The notes below the pieces were generated by a model. It was not told where the DNA came from. It saw nothing but the letters and a program-made list of their open reading frames with translations, and did not search any database. Of a stretch of DNA of 64,000 nucleotides, positions 33,877 through 44,671 are shown in pieces. The translations under genes were made by a program, and so were the position numbers. This stretch comes from Cliona cf. orientalis (lineage: Eukaryota > Porifera > Demospongiae > Clionaida > Clionaidae): assembly GCA_963930775.1 (NCBI GenBank), contig OZ005701.1:2294001-2358000 (forward strand), given 5' to 3'. How positions within the stretch are numbered: the first letter of the stretch is position 1; every line of letters starts with the position of its first letter.

Positions 33877-35086
33877 CGTAGTCTCCCGGGTAAGCGCCCA
33901 TGGGCGCTCTACCATAACTCTCTGATTTCGTTATACTGGGCGCTTACCATGTGCAAAAATCGAAATAGGTGGGGCCAGTTTTGTGGGCGTGGCAGTAAGC
34001 TAGACTCGTGGTAAGCGCTCTTTATAGAGCGCACGCTTCGCGTTTTTGCCTTTTAAGGTACCATTAAATTGCGTGGGCGTGAGGTGGGGGATATGACACC
34101 TAAACCACATCAAAGTCATTAGTGAGGTGCATGTTGTGTAACCACGCCCTTTTAATTGCACAGGTCTCAGGGGTGTGGCTGCTAGAGCCGGAAGTGTTCA
34201 TTTAATATCCTCCATGGACCGGAAGCCGAGCCGGAAGGGAGGGGCCAGGCCACGCCCAAAACAGCCCCACCCTGTTCCCCAAGGACCACCATTCTCAATC
34301 AAGTGCCTACTAACCACCGGATGTCCACCGGAAGCCCACAATCAATCCCAATTAAAACACACAGCTTCCTCAAGGCCAAAACACACACAAACACTTGGAG
34401 GCCGTTCTGCCACACCGCCCACGCAAGAGCTCACCTCATTTCCTGTGTGGGCGGAGTAACAACACGTCATCGCAACCACATCAGCTTCAAACCATCGTCA
34501 GCTTCCGTCCAGCCGTACAGGCCCCTCGATCGCACCGCCGTACAGTGCCTCATTAACAGACATGGCCTCACCTTTGACCTCCTGCCACGCCCCCAAAGCC
34601 TCCTCGCGGGGTTCAAAGGTCACCACCGCTTCCGGGACACGCCCACCTATCGCCGAGGCCAAGTCCCAGGCGCCGATGTCCAAGCACTGGCCCGTGAAGC
34701 CACGCCCAATCGGAAGCAATAAAACCTGCATTAACGCACACGCACACACTCCACACAGTGCCAGGAACACGCCCACATGCTTAATTAGGCCTAATAAGCT
34801 TTTTTTTTTTGTCGTTGCGGTTAATAGTTAAGCAAGAATGCTTTGATCTTGCTTTGATGTGGGCAATTACCGGCCTTTTCTTCAGGGGCCACTTCCGGTC
34901 GCTAATTACACGCGCATAATCATCCCTGGCCGATTCTGGACACGCCCACCTTCGACCAAAAGCACTCGTATGGCCTCTTCGGCCACGCCCCTTCACGATT
35001 CGCTAATTGAATTAGCCATTCCTGACGCTCACGCCCACGCAATTAAATGGTACCTTAATAGGAAGCGACTGCATGCAGAAAGTTAG
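33877..35086. other. GC-rich spacer with clustered CACGCCC and CCGGAAG motifs
   Basis: TACCGTAGTCTCCCGGGTAA starts a block whose CGGGTAAGCGCCCA motif recurs inverted near 35247. From 34140 to 35040, about ten (C/A)CACGCCC words and several CCGGAAG words (ETS-like) lie on the plus strand. Several overlapping frames are open on both strands (e.g. 34303-34722 plus, 34498-34776 minus), but none shows a domain. It could be a regulatory island or the body of a TIR element. Confidence 0.35.
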
Positions 35087-35205
35087 CTAGTCATCTAAAT
35101 CAGAGAAGGAATCAAGATCATCGATATCGTCATCTTCGCCAGCACCCTCCTGATCGGCTTTGTCGTCCATGTCGTCGCCGTCCTCGAGATCCCTCGGGAT
35201 TTCTT
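35087..35205 (-). CDS. Candidate terminal exon with acidic C-terminus
   Basis: After an ATTTGAG acceptor the minus strand reads EEIPRDLEDGDDMDDKADQE then GAGEDDDIDDLDSFSDLDD and TAG. Strong Asp/Glu enrichment and a stop right after suggest a genuine acidic tail, typical of nuclear or chaperone-like proteins. No upstream exon was identified, so product and reality are uncertain. Confidence 0.35.
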
Positions 35206-36170
35206 CTCAAATGAAGTGATGTTTCGACTGGGAAAAATAGTTACCTGGGCGCTTACCCGGCTCAGTGCAGTTAAAAATATTTGTAGTTCTATTGGCCATT
35301 TTTGTGGATGTGCATGCTGTCTTCCATTTATGTTACCTGAACACAAGGAGCACTCTTCTCCACTACATTTATCTCTCTTGCTTGCCATGGGTATACCTGT
35401 CACCAGTATTTCCTATCCTGGAGAGTTGTGTATATAGGAAGCCTTCCTTGTCGTTCCTGGTTACCACAACCACGTGTTCCTAGCCAATAAATGCACCACA
35501 TTTGAGCGTGCATATCTCTGGAACCAGTTGATGGTAATTTTCCATTCCAGTGCTATGTTGTAGTCCAATGCCAGAGCTACAGACTCATGCCCAAACTATG
35601 AATATTGCATCAGGCAAAAAAAATTGTTCCAGGTTTTTCATGCGCGACTATTGCGACCGCGTGTTGGAACGCTCGCAGGTAAGCGTTCACAGAACGGCCT
35701 AGGAGTGTCAGATCTGTTTCAAACTTGCACCATTGTGTAGTAGAAGAGTTTTTCTATCCAGCCATTACCTGAATCAGGCTCATGGATGTTCTGAAACAGT
35801 TTTGTGGCCCTTTGAAAAATTGGTAAGTTAGCGCTAGTTAATTAATTACACAATGGAATGTGGCTACGCGCGTACTTCCGGTATTTTTAACGTGAAGACT
35901 GTTGGCCCGTCGGCTGTCACAGAGCACAAACATGGACGAGGTTGTCAGACATGTCAAATACTAGCTAAATAATACGTAGGTACATATTCAGAGATGATAT
36001 ACTCGCCCTTTAAACGTTCCATATCCACATGGCATGTTCTGGTTCGACGAACGGTTCTACAGCTAGCTAGCTAGCTACGTTACTAAATATCCGATATTTA
36101 ATAATTATGTTCACGTGAGCACGCGCGGCCCGCGCGGCTTAGACTACTATACTATACTAGTACTATAGCT
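35206..36170. other. Intergenic
   Basis: No gene or paired repeat identified apart from the GGGCGCTTACCCGG motif at 35247 and a CpG-containing stretch near 36121-36140. Confidence 0.35.
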
Positions 36171-36702
36171 TAGCCTCGTCCCCAGGCCACTCCCACGTTT
36201 TCAATGTTGCACGCAGAAAAGAGGGAGAGCCTGGGAGGCGAAATCACGTGAGCGCGATTGCGCAATGGCTTTGTACACAAAGCATAGAACCGTACCCGAA
36301 CCGTACCGATAGCACAAACGGCCCTATTTCGCCGTTTGTTAGCCTTTGCTACTGTATCAGGGAGTCACTCGAGACGTTTACAGCTACTAAAAGTGTTCAA
36401 CTCGATCGCTGTGTCGATTTGTCTGTTGTGGCCGCTCGGATCGGTCATCTAGTCTGAAGTCTCTAGTCACGATCGACGTTATCTCGAGTGTTGGATGTCA
36501 AATGTAGTCGTGCACTGGCCAGGTGAGCGAAGATAACGCCCGCACTTTCCTTCAAAACATCGTTTTTCACGGTTCGGGTACGGTTCTATACTTTGTGTAC
36601 AAAGCGATTGCGCAATCGCGCTCACGTGATTTCGCCTCCCAGGCCTTCCCTCTTTTCTGCGTGCAACATTGAAAACGTGGGAGTGGCCTGGGGACGAGGC
36701 TA
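36171..36702. mobile_element. Long-TIR element, TAGCCTCGTCCCCAGG family, 9-bp TSD
   Basis: Arms 36171-36304 and 36569-36702 are nearly perfect complements (~134 bp), starting TAGCCTCGTCCCCAGGCC. The flanks are an exact 9-bp direct repeat, ACTATAGCT. The 264-bp core is non-coding as far as I can see. The 9-bp duplication fits Mutator-like (MULE) or Merlin-type transposition. Confidence 0.9.
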
Positions 36703-36723
36703 ACTATAGCTAGCTAGTGCTAA

Positions 36724-36800
36724 TAGCCGACGATTTTAAGCGTGGTCACTAGGTCACAGCCGAATTTTAAGCACGGTCACGAGGTCACAGCCGAATTTTG
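36724..36800. repeat. ~40-bp tandem repeat
   Basis: GCCGA..ATTTTAAGC..GGTCAC.AGGTCACA occurs twice and then in a partial third unit. Confidence 0.7.
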
Positions 36801-37097
36801 GCGGTCACAAATTGTGACCCCGGTCGCAGATCTAACCACAGTGGGTATAGGAGAGACCACCCCTTGACAATTGAATTGATGGATGATCTTGGTCTTATTA
36901 GATAGATAATTTCGGCTGGAGATTCCGATTTTGACACTTAGAAATTTCACAGAATTATCTATTTTGAGATATTTGGGTTTTTGTAATGTATTACACATAT
37001 GGCATATCCGGGCCATCCCTACTTATAGAGTCTATCGACTCTATGATAATGCCCCACTACCCCTCTCCCAGGTACTACATAATGTATAGGGCAGGGG

Positions 37098-37177
37098 GAT
37101 TGACATAGAAAACCAGACATGGGCTAGTGACATGCATATGCATGTCACATGCCCATGTCTGGTTTTCTATGTCAATC
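37098..37177. repeat. 80-bp near-perfect palindrome
   Basis: Arms GATTGACATAGAAAACCAGA...GTGACATGCA and their complement meet at CATATG with only a few mismatches. It would form a ~38-bp stem as RNA or a DNA cruciform. Confidence 0.85.
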
Positions 37178-37407
37178 AATGCATGTATTCGGTATTTGTA
37201 AAATCCCCCATCGTTTTCCCATCCTGGAAGGGGGATAGAGTGGGGTTTTGACGGACAAGGCTGGCCCCACCTTACAGGAAGTTGACAAGTTTATTAGTCA
37301 AATCCCCACCTTGCCCCTATGGCTGTGGTGCCCAGGAGGGGGGTGGTGGGGTATTACATTGATAGGTGCATTATGATAGAGAGAGGGAGCCTGTGTATGT
37401 AGGGGTC

Positions 37408-37586
37408 TGTGTTACAACACTTTACGATGGTCGTGACCTTTGTAATGATATTCACATGCTTGAGGCCTCATTCCCAGCTGTTATGTGGGCACTGGTTGAT
37501 GCAGATGTTGTACAACAAACTGTGAAACCACTTTGTATGTGAATATCATTACAAAGGTCATGACCACCTTAAGGGTTGTAATACGG
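37408..37586. mobile_element. Foldback MITE with TTACAACxCTT arms
   Basis: About 50-bp arms share TGACCTTTGTAATGATATTC; the right end reads as CCGTATTACAACCC next to TA. The ~80-bp spacer is unique. Confidence 0.8.
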
Positions 37587-38008
37587 TACCATAATATTCA
37601 AGTAGGATACTCTCCCTGCTTCTCTATTTATAACATAGCCAGGATTTCCCCCACTGAAAATCACTAAGTATTATTAATAACCTATGTATAAACTATTGTC
37701 GAGTGTGATAAAATTTATGTGGTCTCGGAAGCCATTCACCAGAAACAGTCTCAGAAATCGTAAATTTCCAAATTTTCCTGGGAAAGTATGCCTCAGATCC
37801 CCTGTTTTGGCTACACTTTACTACATAGAATTTCCTTCTCTACAAAAATATTATATTATCCCTGAACGACATACTTGATATTATCATGACCTGTTCAGAA
37901 TCTAATCACATGCAAGTACAAGTCATTCTCTTTACTCTTCTTCATGCATGCATACATGTGCAGACGGTGATCATTTCTCCCTACAGATTATTGTTGCATA
38001 ATGGTTAA
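37587..38008. other. Intergenic
   Basis: AT-rich; nothing recognised. Confidence 0.35.
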
Positions 38009-38442
38009 GACCACTACAAATTACACATAGTAGTTTCCCGTCCTAGCATGTGGGCGGGCGGTTAATTTTTATTATTCATTACGGGATGTTGTATAAACCA
38101 CAAATGGCTGCTGGGGTACATGACTCGAGCTAATCCCGCCATCTTCAGCTGATATGGCTGCAGGCAAGCAAATACGAATAAAGCTACTCATAAGTAGAGC
38201 GATCATGCAGAGTGCGAGAACTGCAGTGAGCAAGTACTGAATGAGCCATCGACATTACAAACTCAGCTTGCAATTTTAATTAACTTGAACTCGAGCCCCC
38301 ATGGGACAGATGGTAAAGTTTCAATTACGTTATCAATATTTTCGTTTTAATAGGAAATAATTGCAATAATAGAAAACGTTGGCGGTGGCTCGAAAGGCAT
38401 GCGGGCAGTGGACGGGAAACTATGATCCAATTTGTAGTGGCC
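38009..38442. mobile_element. TIR element with GTTTCCCGTCC ends, copy 2
   Basis: Left GACCACTACAAATT...TAGTTTCCCGTCC and right complement GGCCACTACAAATT..., GCGGGC motifs just inside. Same family as 4471-4762 but with a longer, different interior. Confidence 0.8.
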
Positions 38443-38552
38443 TAAAAGGTACAGGACACTTCAATTATATGCCATTGAATGGTAGTCATAATGGATGGAG
38501 AATTAAGAGGTCACGTACAAGGTAAAGCTTGTAGGAAGTTGAACCAGATGTT

Positions 38553-38684
38553 TAGCCTCGTACCCAGGCCGCTGCCACGTTTTCAATGTTACACGCACAG
38601 TGTAACATTGAAAACGTGGCAGCGGCCTGGGTATGAATGTGCGTGTAACATTGAAAACGTGGCAGCGGCCTGGGTACGAAGCTA
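38553..38684. mobile_element. TAGCCTCGTACCCAGG family, rearranged copy
   Basis: Three ~40-bp units (CCAGGCCGCTGCCACGTTTT and complement): one inverted, two direct, so the arms have been duplicated. Flanks share CAGATGTT (8 bp). Confidence 0.8.
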
Positions 38685-38971
38685 CAGATGTTCTAAACAA
38701 TCAGCAATTAGCTAGCTATTATTGCAGAGTGTGTGTGTTTGGTCAATTTGTCCAAATTGTAAATTATCTGTGAAACTATTCAGTGGTCAGTATAGAATTA
38801 GAACTGCAATAAGGAAAAGATAATAAATTAAATTTCTCTTATAAGAAAGTGAATGGAGTATTACACACGCATGCATGATTACATATTTACATGTACATGT
38901 TTCCTTTCCCATATTAAGAACTGTTTTTATCTCCATTAGTTGACTTGAATTAAAGATTTCTGCACAGCAAC

Positions 38972-38979
38972 TATAAAAG
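38972..38979 (+). promoter_or_regulatory. TATA box of M35-hemopexin gene 1
   Basis: TATAAAAG lies 50 bp upstream of the ATG in a block conserved with gene 2. The spacing allows transcription to start ~30 bp downstream with a very short leader. Confidence 0.6.
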
Positions 38980-39021
38980 GAGCAACAATCATCAGATGTA
39001 CATCATCAGAGAAAGTAAGCG

Positions 39022-40293
39022 ATGAAGTTCAAAGTAGTCATCATCCCAGCACTCATCCTCTTCTCAACATTCCTATCTCTCCTGAGCAACTCAGAGGCAA
39101 AATTGCACTCTGGAAATGTAGCAAGAGAGAGGACAGCCAGGTCGATTAGAGTGAGCGGACTCACAGATGATGAGAATCAAGAATTCAATCAGGTTTTAGA
39201 TACTGTTGAGCACTATTTGGATTGTGCCATTAAAGCCGTTGATGAGGACGAAACACTTTTCACGACCTGGTTTCGAAGTTGGGATGCACCCACTGTAAAG
39301 CTGAACTTGAGGGAAATGAGGCGTTTAGTCAAGACTCTAACGTACGACTATGATGATACTAGCGACAACTGCCAGCCGGACTTTGAAGGAAATATTCCAA
39401 TAGCATACAAGTCTTACGGATCTTATACCATCTATCTGTGTCCCTCCTTCACAGACCCATGGCCACTTGTGGGTAGTGATTCCAAAGTGCATTTCCTTGT
39501 CCATGAATTGGCCCATTTTGTGTTACCAGATCAAGGAATTGACTGTTATGGTACCTGCGATCCTAGAAAGCTCTCAAACACCCGTGTAATAAGTACTGAA
39601 AATTATGGTTTTTTTGTTGGCAATGTCAATCCATTTGACTATAAGTGGGATAGTCAAATGCAATTTGCATCAAATCGTTTAGTGTACGTCACCAGTGGTC
39701 CAGTGTATATACGTTTGGGACAAAATCAGGGAAAAAATAGATCCATTGATCCCGGATATCCTAAACTGCTCTCTAACTTAAAGCAAGAATGGGGAATTGA
39801 CCTCCCCACTTCGTTTCTTCAAGGATTCGATGCCATGATCACCTATCCTAACATACATATATTTCGAGGAGGTCAATACTTGGAGTTCAACAGAGCTAAC
39901 AGCATAACTAATGGACCATACCCTCTAACAGATGGACACTATTCTTCACTTCCTGCTAATTTTCAACTGGGCATCGATGCTGCATTTTTCTTTGGAGGAG
40001 TATACTTGTTTAAAGGCAATCAAGTGATTAAATATCGCTTCAGGCAACGTGGTGATCATGGATCATATCCAATCTTGCTAGCAGAGGGCTATCCAAAAAG
40101 TATCGAGCATTTAAGAGATGAAGATCAATGGAGTAAGCTTCCGAAAAGTTTCGAGGAAGGAATCGATTCTGCTGTATACGATTATAAGTTCAGTAACTCT
40201 GAGCTCTGTTTGACCAAAGGTGGTGAGATACTATGTTATACAGAGTATCAGAGTGCTGGTCGACCTGTTAAGATCAAGGATAAATACAATTAA
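39022..40293 (+). CDS. Secreted M35-like metalloprotease with hemopexin repeats, copy 1
   Basis: An intact intronless 423-residue ORF. Residues 1-26 form a clear signal peptide (VVIIPALILFSTFLSLLSNS). Residues ~45-205 resemble the aspzincin/Lys-specific metalloendopeptidase fold (M35): HELAH at 161-165 supplies two zinc ligands and the catalytic Glu, and D174 in QGIDCYG, 13 residues after the first His, fits the third ligand. Residues ~215-423 are hemopexin-like blades (HIFRGGQYLEFNRA, VYLFKGNQVIKYRF, ELCLTKGGEILCY). It is probably an extracellular protease whose propeller binds substrate or matrix. The basic stretch RERTARSIR may be a propeptide cleavage site. Close paralogue at 55234-56508. 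Confidence 0.8.
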   Translation: MKFKVVIIPALILFSTFLSLLSNSEAKLHSGNVARERTARSIRVSGLTDDENQEFNQVLDTVEHYLDCAIKAVDEDETLFTTWFRSWDAPTVKLNLREMRRLVKTLTYDYDDTSDNCQPDFEGNIPIAYKSYGSYTIYLCPSFTDPWPLVGSDSKVHFLVHELAHFVLPDQGIDCYGTCDPRKLSNTRVISTENYGFFVGNVNPFDYKWDSQMQFASNRLVYVTSGPVYIRLGQNQGKNRSIDPGYPKLLSNLKQEWGIDLPTSFLQGFDAMITYPNIHIFRGGQYLEFNRANSITNGPYPLTDGHYSSLPANFQLGIDAAFFFGGVYLFKGNQVIKYRFRQRGDHGSYPILLAEGYPKSIEHLRDEDQWSKLPKSFEEGIDSAVYDYKFSNSELCLTKGGEILCYTEYQSAGRPVKIKDKYN

Positions 40294-40768
40294 ATCCCTA
40301 TAGTGTGAACGCCACATAATTTAACAAATAACACTCCTAGTTTTGTGTATATTTGTAGTATAGGCTGAACTCAAACCGTAGAAACCGTAGAACAATAGAA
40401 CTATAGAAGTGCAAACAAAATTTTGAGTATATTAGTTGCATGGTATTATAAGTGTATATTTTGTGGCATCAATAATATTAATTGGTGGTTTTGATATGGC
40501 AAGTCGCAATGGATATAATTAAGTTGTCATTAGAGTGAGCATAAGCTCCTGCAGAAACAGATAATAATAGAATTTACGGCCATGCAAGAGGGCATGTGTG
40601 GTAGTTAGAATAATATTACTCATTGCTATAGTAAAGCATGCATGCAGAGCTGCAATGAAAAGCCACGTGCTATGTGGAAATAGTTTTGTGGGCGATCGCG
40701 GGTCATTGCACTGTGGCTAAGAGTGTGTGTATTCAGTTGTGGTTAACCAGGGAGAGATAGAGGCCTCC

Positions 40769-40905
40769 ATGGCAACCAAGCAAATTAGTGCACTTTGTGA
40801 GGATGACATTCCTGGGGCCAGTTTGAGTGGGCGTAGTGCAAGTAGTACACTGACAGTACCTGCACTGAAGCGGTGGCTGCTGTGCAGAGCAGCTCCTACA
40901 AAGGG
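40769..40905 (+). pseudogene. SAP-like first exon, truncated copy
   Basis: Encodes DIPGASLSGRSASSTLTVPA and LKRWLLCRAAPTKG, then loses the rest of the exon and its donor compared with 56955-57115. It is a fragment of a larger gene copied with the M35 locus. Confidence 0.6.
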
Positions 40906-41165
40906 TCAATAATATGATAATTATATGGGAAACTATGGAGCAAAATTACTATACATTCAGCTCTGGAAAACAGAAAGAAACATTGGCAAAAATAACAAAT
41001 CACTGGCTCAGACATACTTGATTATTTTCTTGGGCTTGATAATATTATTTTTTATTTGATAAATTCCAAATTGATGTAACACGATCTAGCTAGTCTCATG
41101 GCTATCAATATCAGATGGATATTCTGTTGCAGATATAATGAATAATATTATTATGGTAGTTAAAC

Positions 41166-42947
41166 TGAGCTAATTATAACTCTTTGCTAATGACCTGACA
41201 AATGTCAGATCAGACCAAAGATTGGTCGGACATCTCCAAATGTTGTCAGGACATAACACTATAGATCCATGCATGCTAAGATTTTTTAACTGTTGGTATT
41301 ATAGAGCTATAGTATACAGATATCATAATAGTGTTATGTACAATACAATGCACACTTAGAAGTATATATCCTACAGCAACTTGACCATCACAGTACAGTA
41401 GCTACTACTAAGTACATGCATGCACCATGTGCACAAACCATGCTACAGACAAGGAAATCAGCCTCAAGTAGGTGTTGAACAAACTATAGTGGCATCACAT
41501 TAGTGACCACCGACCACTGTCCACTACCAGTACTGAAGTGCATATGCCTAAGGTAACCAGTATGGGCGGTCACTATGTCCAGACACTATACTATTTGACC
41601 GGCCACAAGGCTCTTTGTGGCAGTCAAATGACCGATGACCGAACGTTATAATTAGCCTTGGTTAAATATTATCTTAGTTGCTCTTAGTTATATTATTATT
41701 TAACACTTTTGTAAATTGTGTAGAATAATTGAGAGTACATTATGCAATGAATCCATGAAGATATAGCTAGCACTGTAGAATACAAGTGAATACTGAATAT
41801 GCAGGCTAAATGGAGCAGAAATATATTTTCTGTCGTTTGAACGTAGTGAATTAGAAGGAAAATATTCTCTTATCGTTTCTGTGTATGCATGCATGCATTG
41901 TGTCTGGGAGATAATTGTTTATTGTCATAGTAGAGACGCTGGGTTGTGTGTTTATGTTGCATGCATGGACGGTTTGGCTCAGCTGGTGGGTATTTAAAGT
42001 GGATGCTCTGAGTAGTAGTCACTCTCTCGGCGACTCCTATTCGCAGTGCAGAGAGGTTTTTCCCAGGTATGTACATGGATGCTATATATCAGTGCATTGA
42101 CTGCCCCATGTCTGTTTGTTTGAGTATCACATGCAGTTCTAATTGCAACTTACTGATGTAACAGAGCTAAGCAGAGATCCACCTGACCAGACTAGATCTA
42201 TACTCTAATGGACAGAACTCACCCCTTTTTTGTTACCAGGGATGTTGTAATTCTTTTTTCTTTCCGGGCTTTTCCTCTCTCACAGTTTTTCCTTAATCAA
42301 AGGTTTTTTATGTGTGAGAGGTTTTTTCCGATGGGTATAGTTGGCCGCATACCCTAAAACTGTGTACAGTCTGGTACACAATTATGTTTTCATTGGCCCA
42401 TCCCTGCTTATTCCAGCTAGTCATTTTATAATTATGTAGCTGTTCGTATGTGATAGTGTGTTGATGTGGTTGTTGTGTTGTTGTGTTGTTGTGTGGCGGA
42501 CTTCTTCTGCACTCTCTGTCGCCCGATACCCAATTATAATTGATTATGAACATGTTGGTGAGTGGTTGCATGGGGTGCCATGCATGTAGTGGGATTAGAT
42601 GAGAGTCAGAGTTTCAGTATTGAATCTATGCTGACTGAATGCTGTGACGTTAAGAGATTCGGGGGGGGGGGGGGGGGGAGGAGGGTAAAATGTTACCGTC
42701 ATAATGATGTTAATTTTTCCATAAGGACTTTGGACAAGGCCCCTATAACTACAGTCAATCGTTATATCATTTAAAATGTGTGCTAGCTTATCTTCCATAT
42801 TATTATGTTTCTAGTGTATCATGTACTACTCACTGTAGCTACTCCCAAGGTCCTCTCTCCCAGCTGTTTAATATTGCATACAAAAAATGGGTGTATTAAA
42901 AAGCTGGTAAGATCCTCTAACCCTGGCGCTAATGTCCTTAGCATGTC
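41166..42947. other. Intergenic with TIMELESS-intron-like block and possible spliced ncRNA
   Basis: 41640-41760 matches sequence around TIMELESS exon 9 (27360-27395 joined to 27606-27640) but lacks the exon. At 41960-42330, TTTGGCTCAGCTGG (A-box-like) and TATTTAAAG precede a good donor (CCCAG/GTATGT, 42066/42067) and an acceptor (TTGTTACCAG, 42239) with no protein frame. This could be a non-coding transcript or a SINE. A poly-G run lies at 42661-42678. Confidence 0.35.
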
Positions 42948-43309
42948 CATAGGCGTGGGGGGGGGGGGGGGGGGGGCGCGGGGGGGGCCATGGCCCCCCA
43001 ACCATCTGACTGATTGCTGGCCAGAGAGCCCAAGATAGCTACAGCCTATCAACAGGTATTTCACAGGCCTGACCGAGTCAATTTATGAAACTTCATGAAT
43101 AAACAGCTAAATAGTATGCTCTACTTGACTTACTGCTTGTTTTACAGCCAGGAAACCACTTGCCTCACTTGTCACACAGCCCTCGTTGATGCGAAAATGG
43201 GCGTGGCTTGAAGGAAATGTGGGTGTGGTCAAAAAAATCGCGCGCCGCTTCGTGTGCTGCTATATATCTTTTGGCCCCCTCCAACCTTATACATGTTCCT
43301 ACGCCTATG
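42948..43309 (+). mobile_element. hAT-like MITE with CATAGGCGTxGG ends
   Basis: Left CATAGGCGTGGGGG (poly-G 42957-42976) and right CCTACGCCTATG. A GCGTGGCTTGAAGGAAATGTG stretch lies inside. Non-coding. Confidence 0.65.
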
Positions 43310-43311
43310 AT

Positions 43312-44671
43312 GGGGCAAGTGGAAACGGAGGAAACGGAAAACGGAAACGGAAAGCTGAAACGGAAAACTGAAGCGGAAAGCGGAAACGGAAAAGCTGAAA
43401 TTGGGAAATGGTCGTCAACATTCGTTGCTCTAACAGCACCTTTTGCGCATGCGCGATCTGTTTGGGCTAAGAAATGGCATTGCCAGTGTCTTTCAGCTTA
43501 GCCTGACAGCTGGATACAAGATTCCTGGCTCGACCTAAGCTCGAGGATTAGCTTATACTAATAGTTACGAGAGGTAGAGGTCTAGTTCACTGTCACAGTG
43601 GCTGCTAGCATCAGCACACCAACTCCTCACTGGCGTAAGAAGCAAGGGGCGCTGGGGGGCTGTAGCCCCCCCCCCCCCCCCCCCCCCCATCTTATCAGCC
43701 AAACCTAGGAAGATATTTATTCTACTAGGCCTTGACATCTTCAGATTTGTGATGTAAAATGCCAAATTAGCATAATAATGGGCATGGTTTGAAGGCATAA
43801 TATTATCGTGTGATCCAAAAAAAATGTTTGCACACTTTGCATGAAATCTTATTTACAGCCCCCCTGTTCAGTAACATCTTCTTATGCCACTGTTCCTATG
43901 GGTGAATAGTTACTACAAAGGCTCCAGTATCGCACCCGGACTCTGGGCCAGAATACTACTAGACAAGGCAGTAGAATTTCATGAATTTTGAGTTGGCGAA
44001 GGAAGTCCAGAGTGACAAACTAAATTAATACCAGTACTCAGTGGCAAGGTCAAAAGTGGCTCAAAATCTGCTATATATTATAATCTAATTTATTACCGTG
44101 CTAAGCAGTAAAAGTCTACCAAGTAAAGAATCACACTGTAGCCAATAGCTACTAATCTAACTATTTCAGGCTTGGTACAGTAACTGTTGATAAGCCCGAG
44201 GGCTCATAAAGTAGTCTGCACTCTAGAATCACAACTGGACATCAGTGGAGCACTTACTAGACTCAGCGACCCTCATCAATATAGAAGTCCAGTAGTAACA
44301 TATTCTCATCGCCAGGCTCCTACTAGGGATGAGGCTAGTAGTAACATTAACTAAATTTTTGCTAAAATTGCATGGTACTATAATAATTTTTATCACGGCC
44401 CTCAGACGATGATCACCAACAATACATTATTAAAATTAATGATACTTGGATGTTTTACCAGGTCTTCACACTAGCTCACGGCAGGGAATGAATAATACAT
44501 CAACCTTCATAATGCATAGCCAGATATCAAAGATACTAGCTCAATTGATCATATGTTTATATTTCTGACGACCACTACTAATTTTCAGCTTTTCCGTTTC
44601 CGCTTTCCGCTTCAGTTTTCCGTTTCAGCTTTCCGTTTCCGTTTTCCGTTTCCTCTGTTTCCACTTGCCCC
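43312..44671. mobile_element. 1.36-kb TIR element with GGAAAC-repeat termini
   Basis: About 105-bp inverted termini, GGGGCAAGTGGAAAC(G/A)GAGG followed by (GGAAAC/GGAAAGC)n, are almost identical at 43312-43420 and 44566-44671. Direct repeats TATGAT flank it. No transposase; another MITE (43628-43892) is nested inside. Confidence 0.75.
43628..43892 (+). mobile_element. MITE with CACTGGCGTAAGAAG ends
   Basis: Left CACTGGCGTAAGAAG, right complement CAGTGGCATAAGAAG, poly-C at 43666-43688. Nested in the 43312-44671 element. Confidence 0.7.

Larger units (their letters stand above)
38920..41165 (+). repeat. Segmental duplication, copy 1 (partner 55140-57640)
   Basis: Promoter, M35-hemopexin ORF, 3' flank, SAP-like exon and a distal tail are collinear with 55140-57640 in direct orientation. 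Relative to copy 2, bases between AAAGG and GTCAAT near 40907 (end of the SAP exon plus following DNA) are missing. Confidence 0.9.

Noticed and set aside
34175-34831. Overlapping ORFs of 89-139 codons on both strands
   Set aside because: Several frames are open together because of GC-rich, stop-poor composition; no signal, domain or splice evidence favours one.
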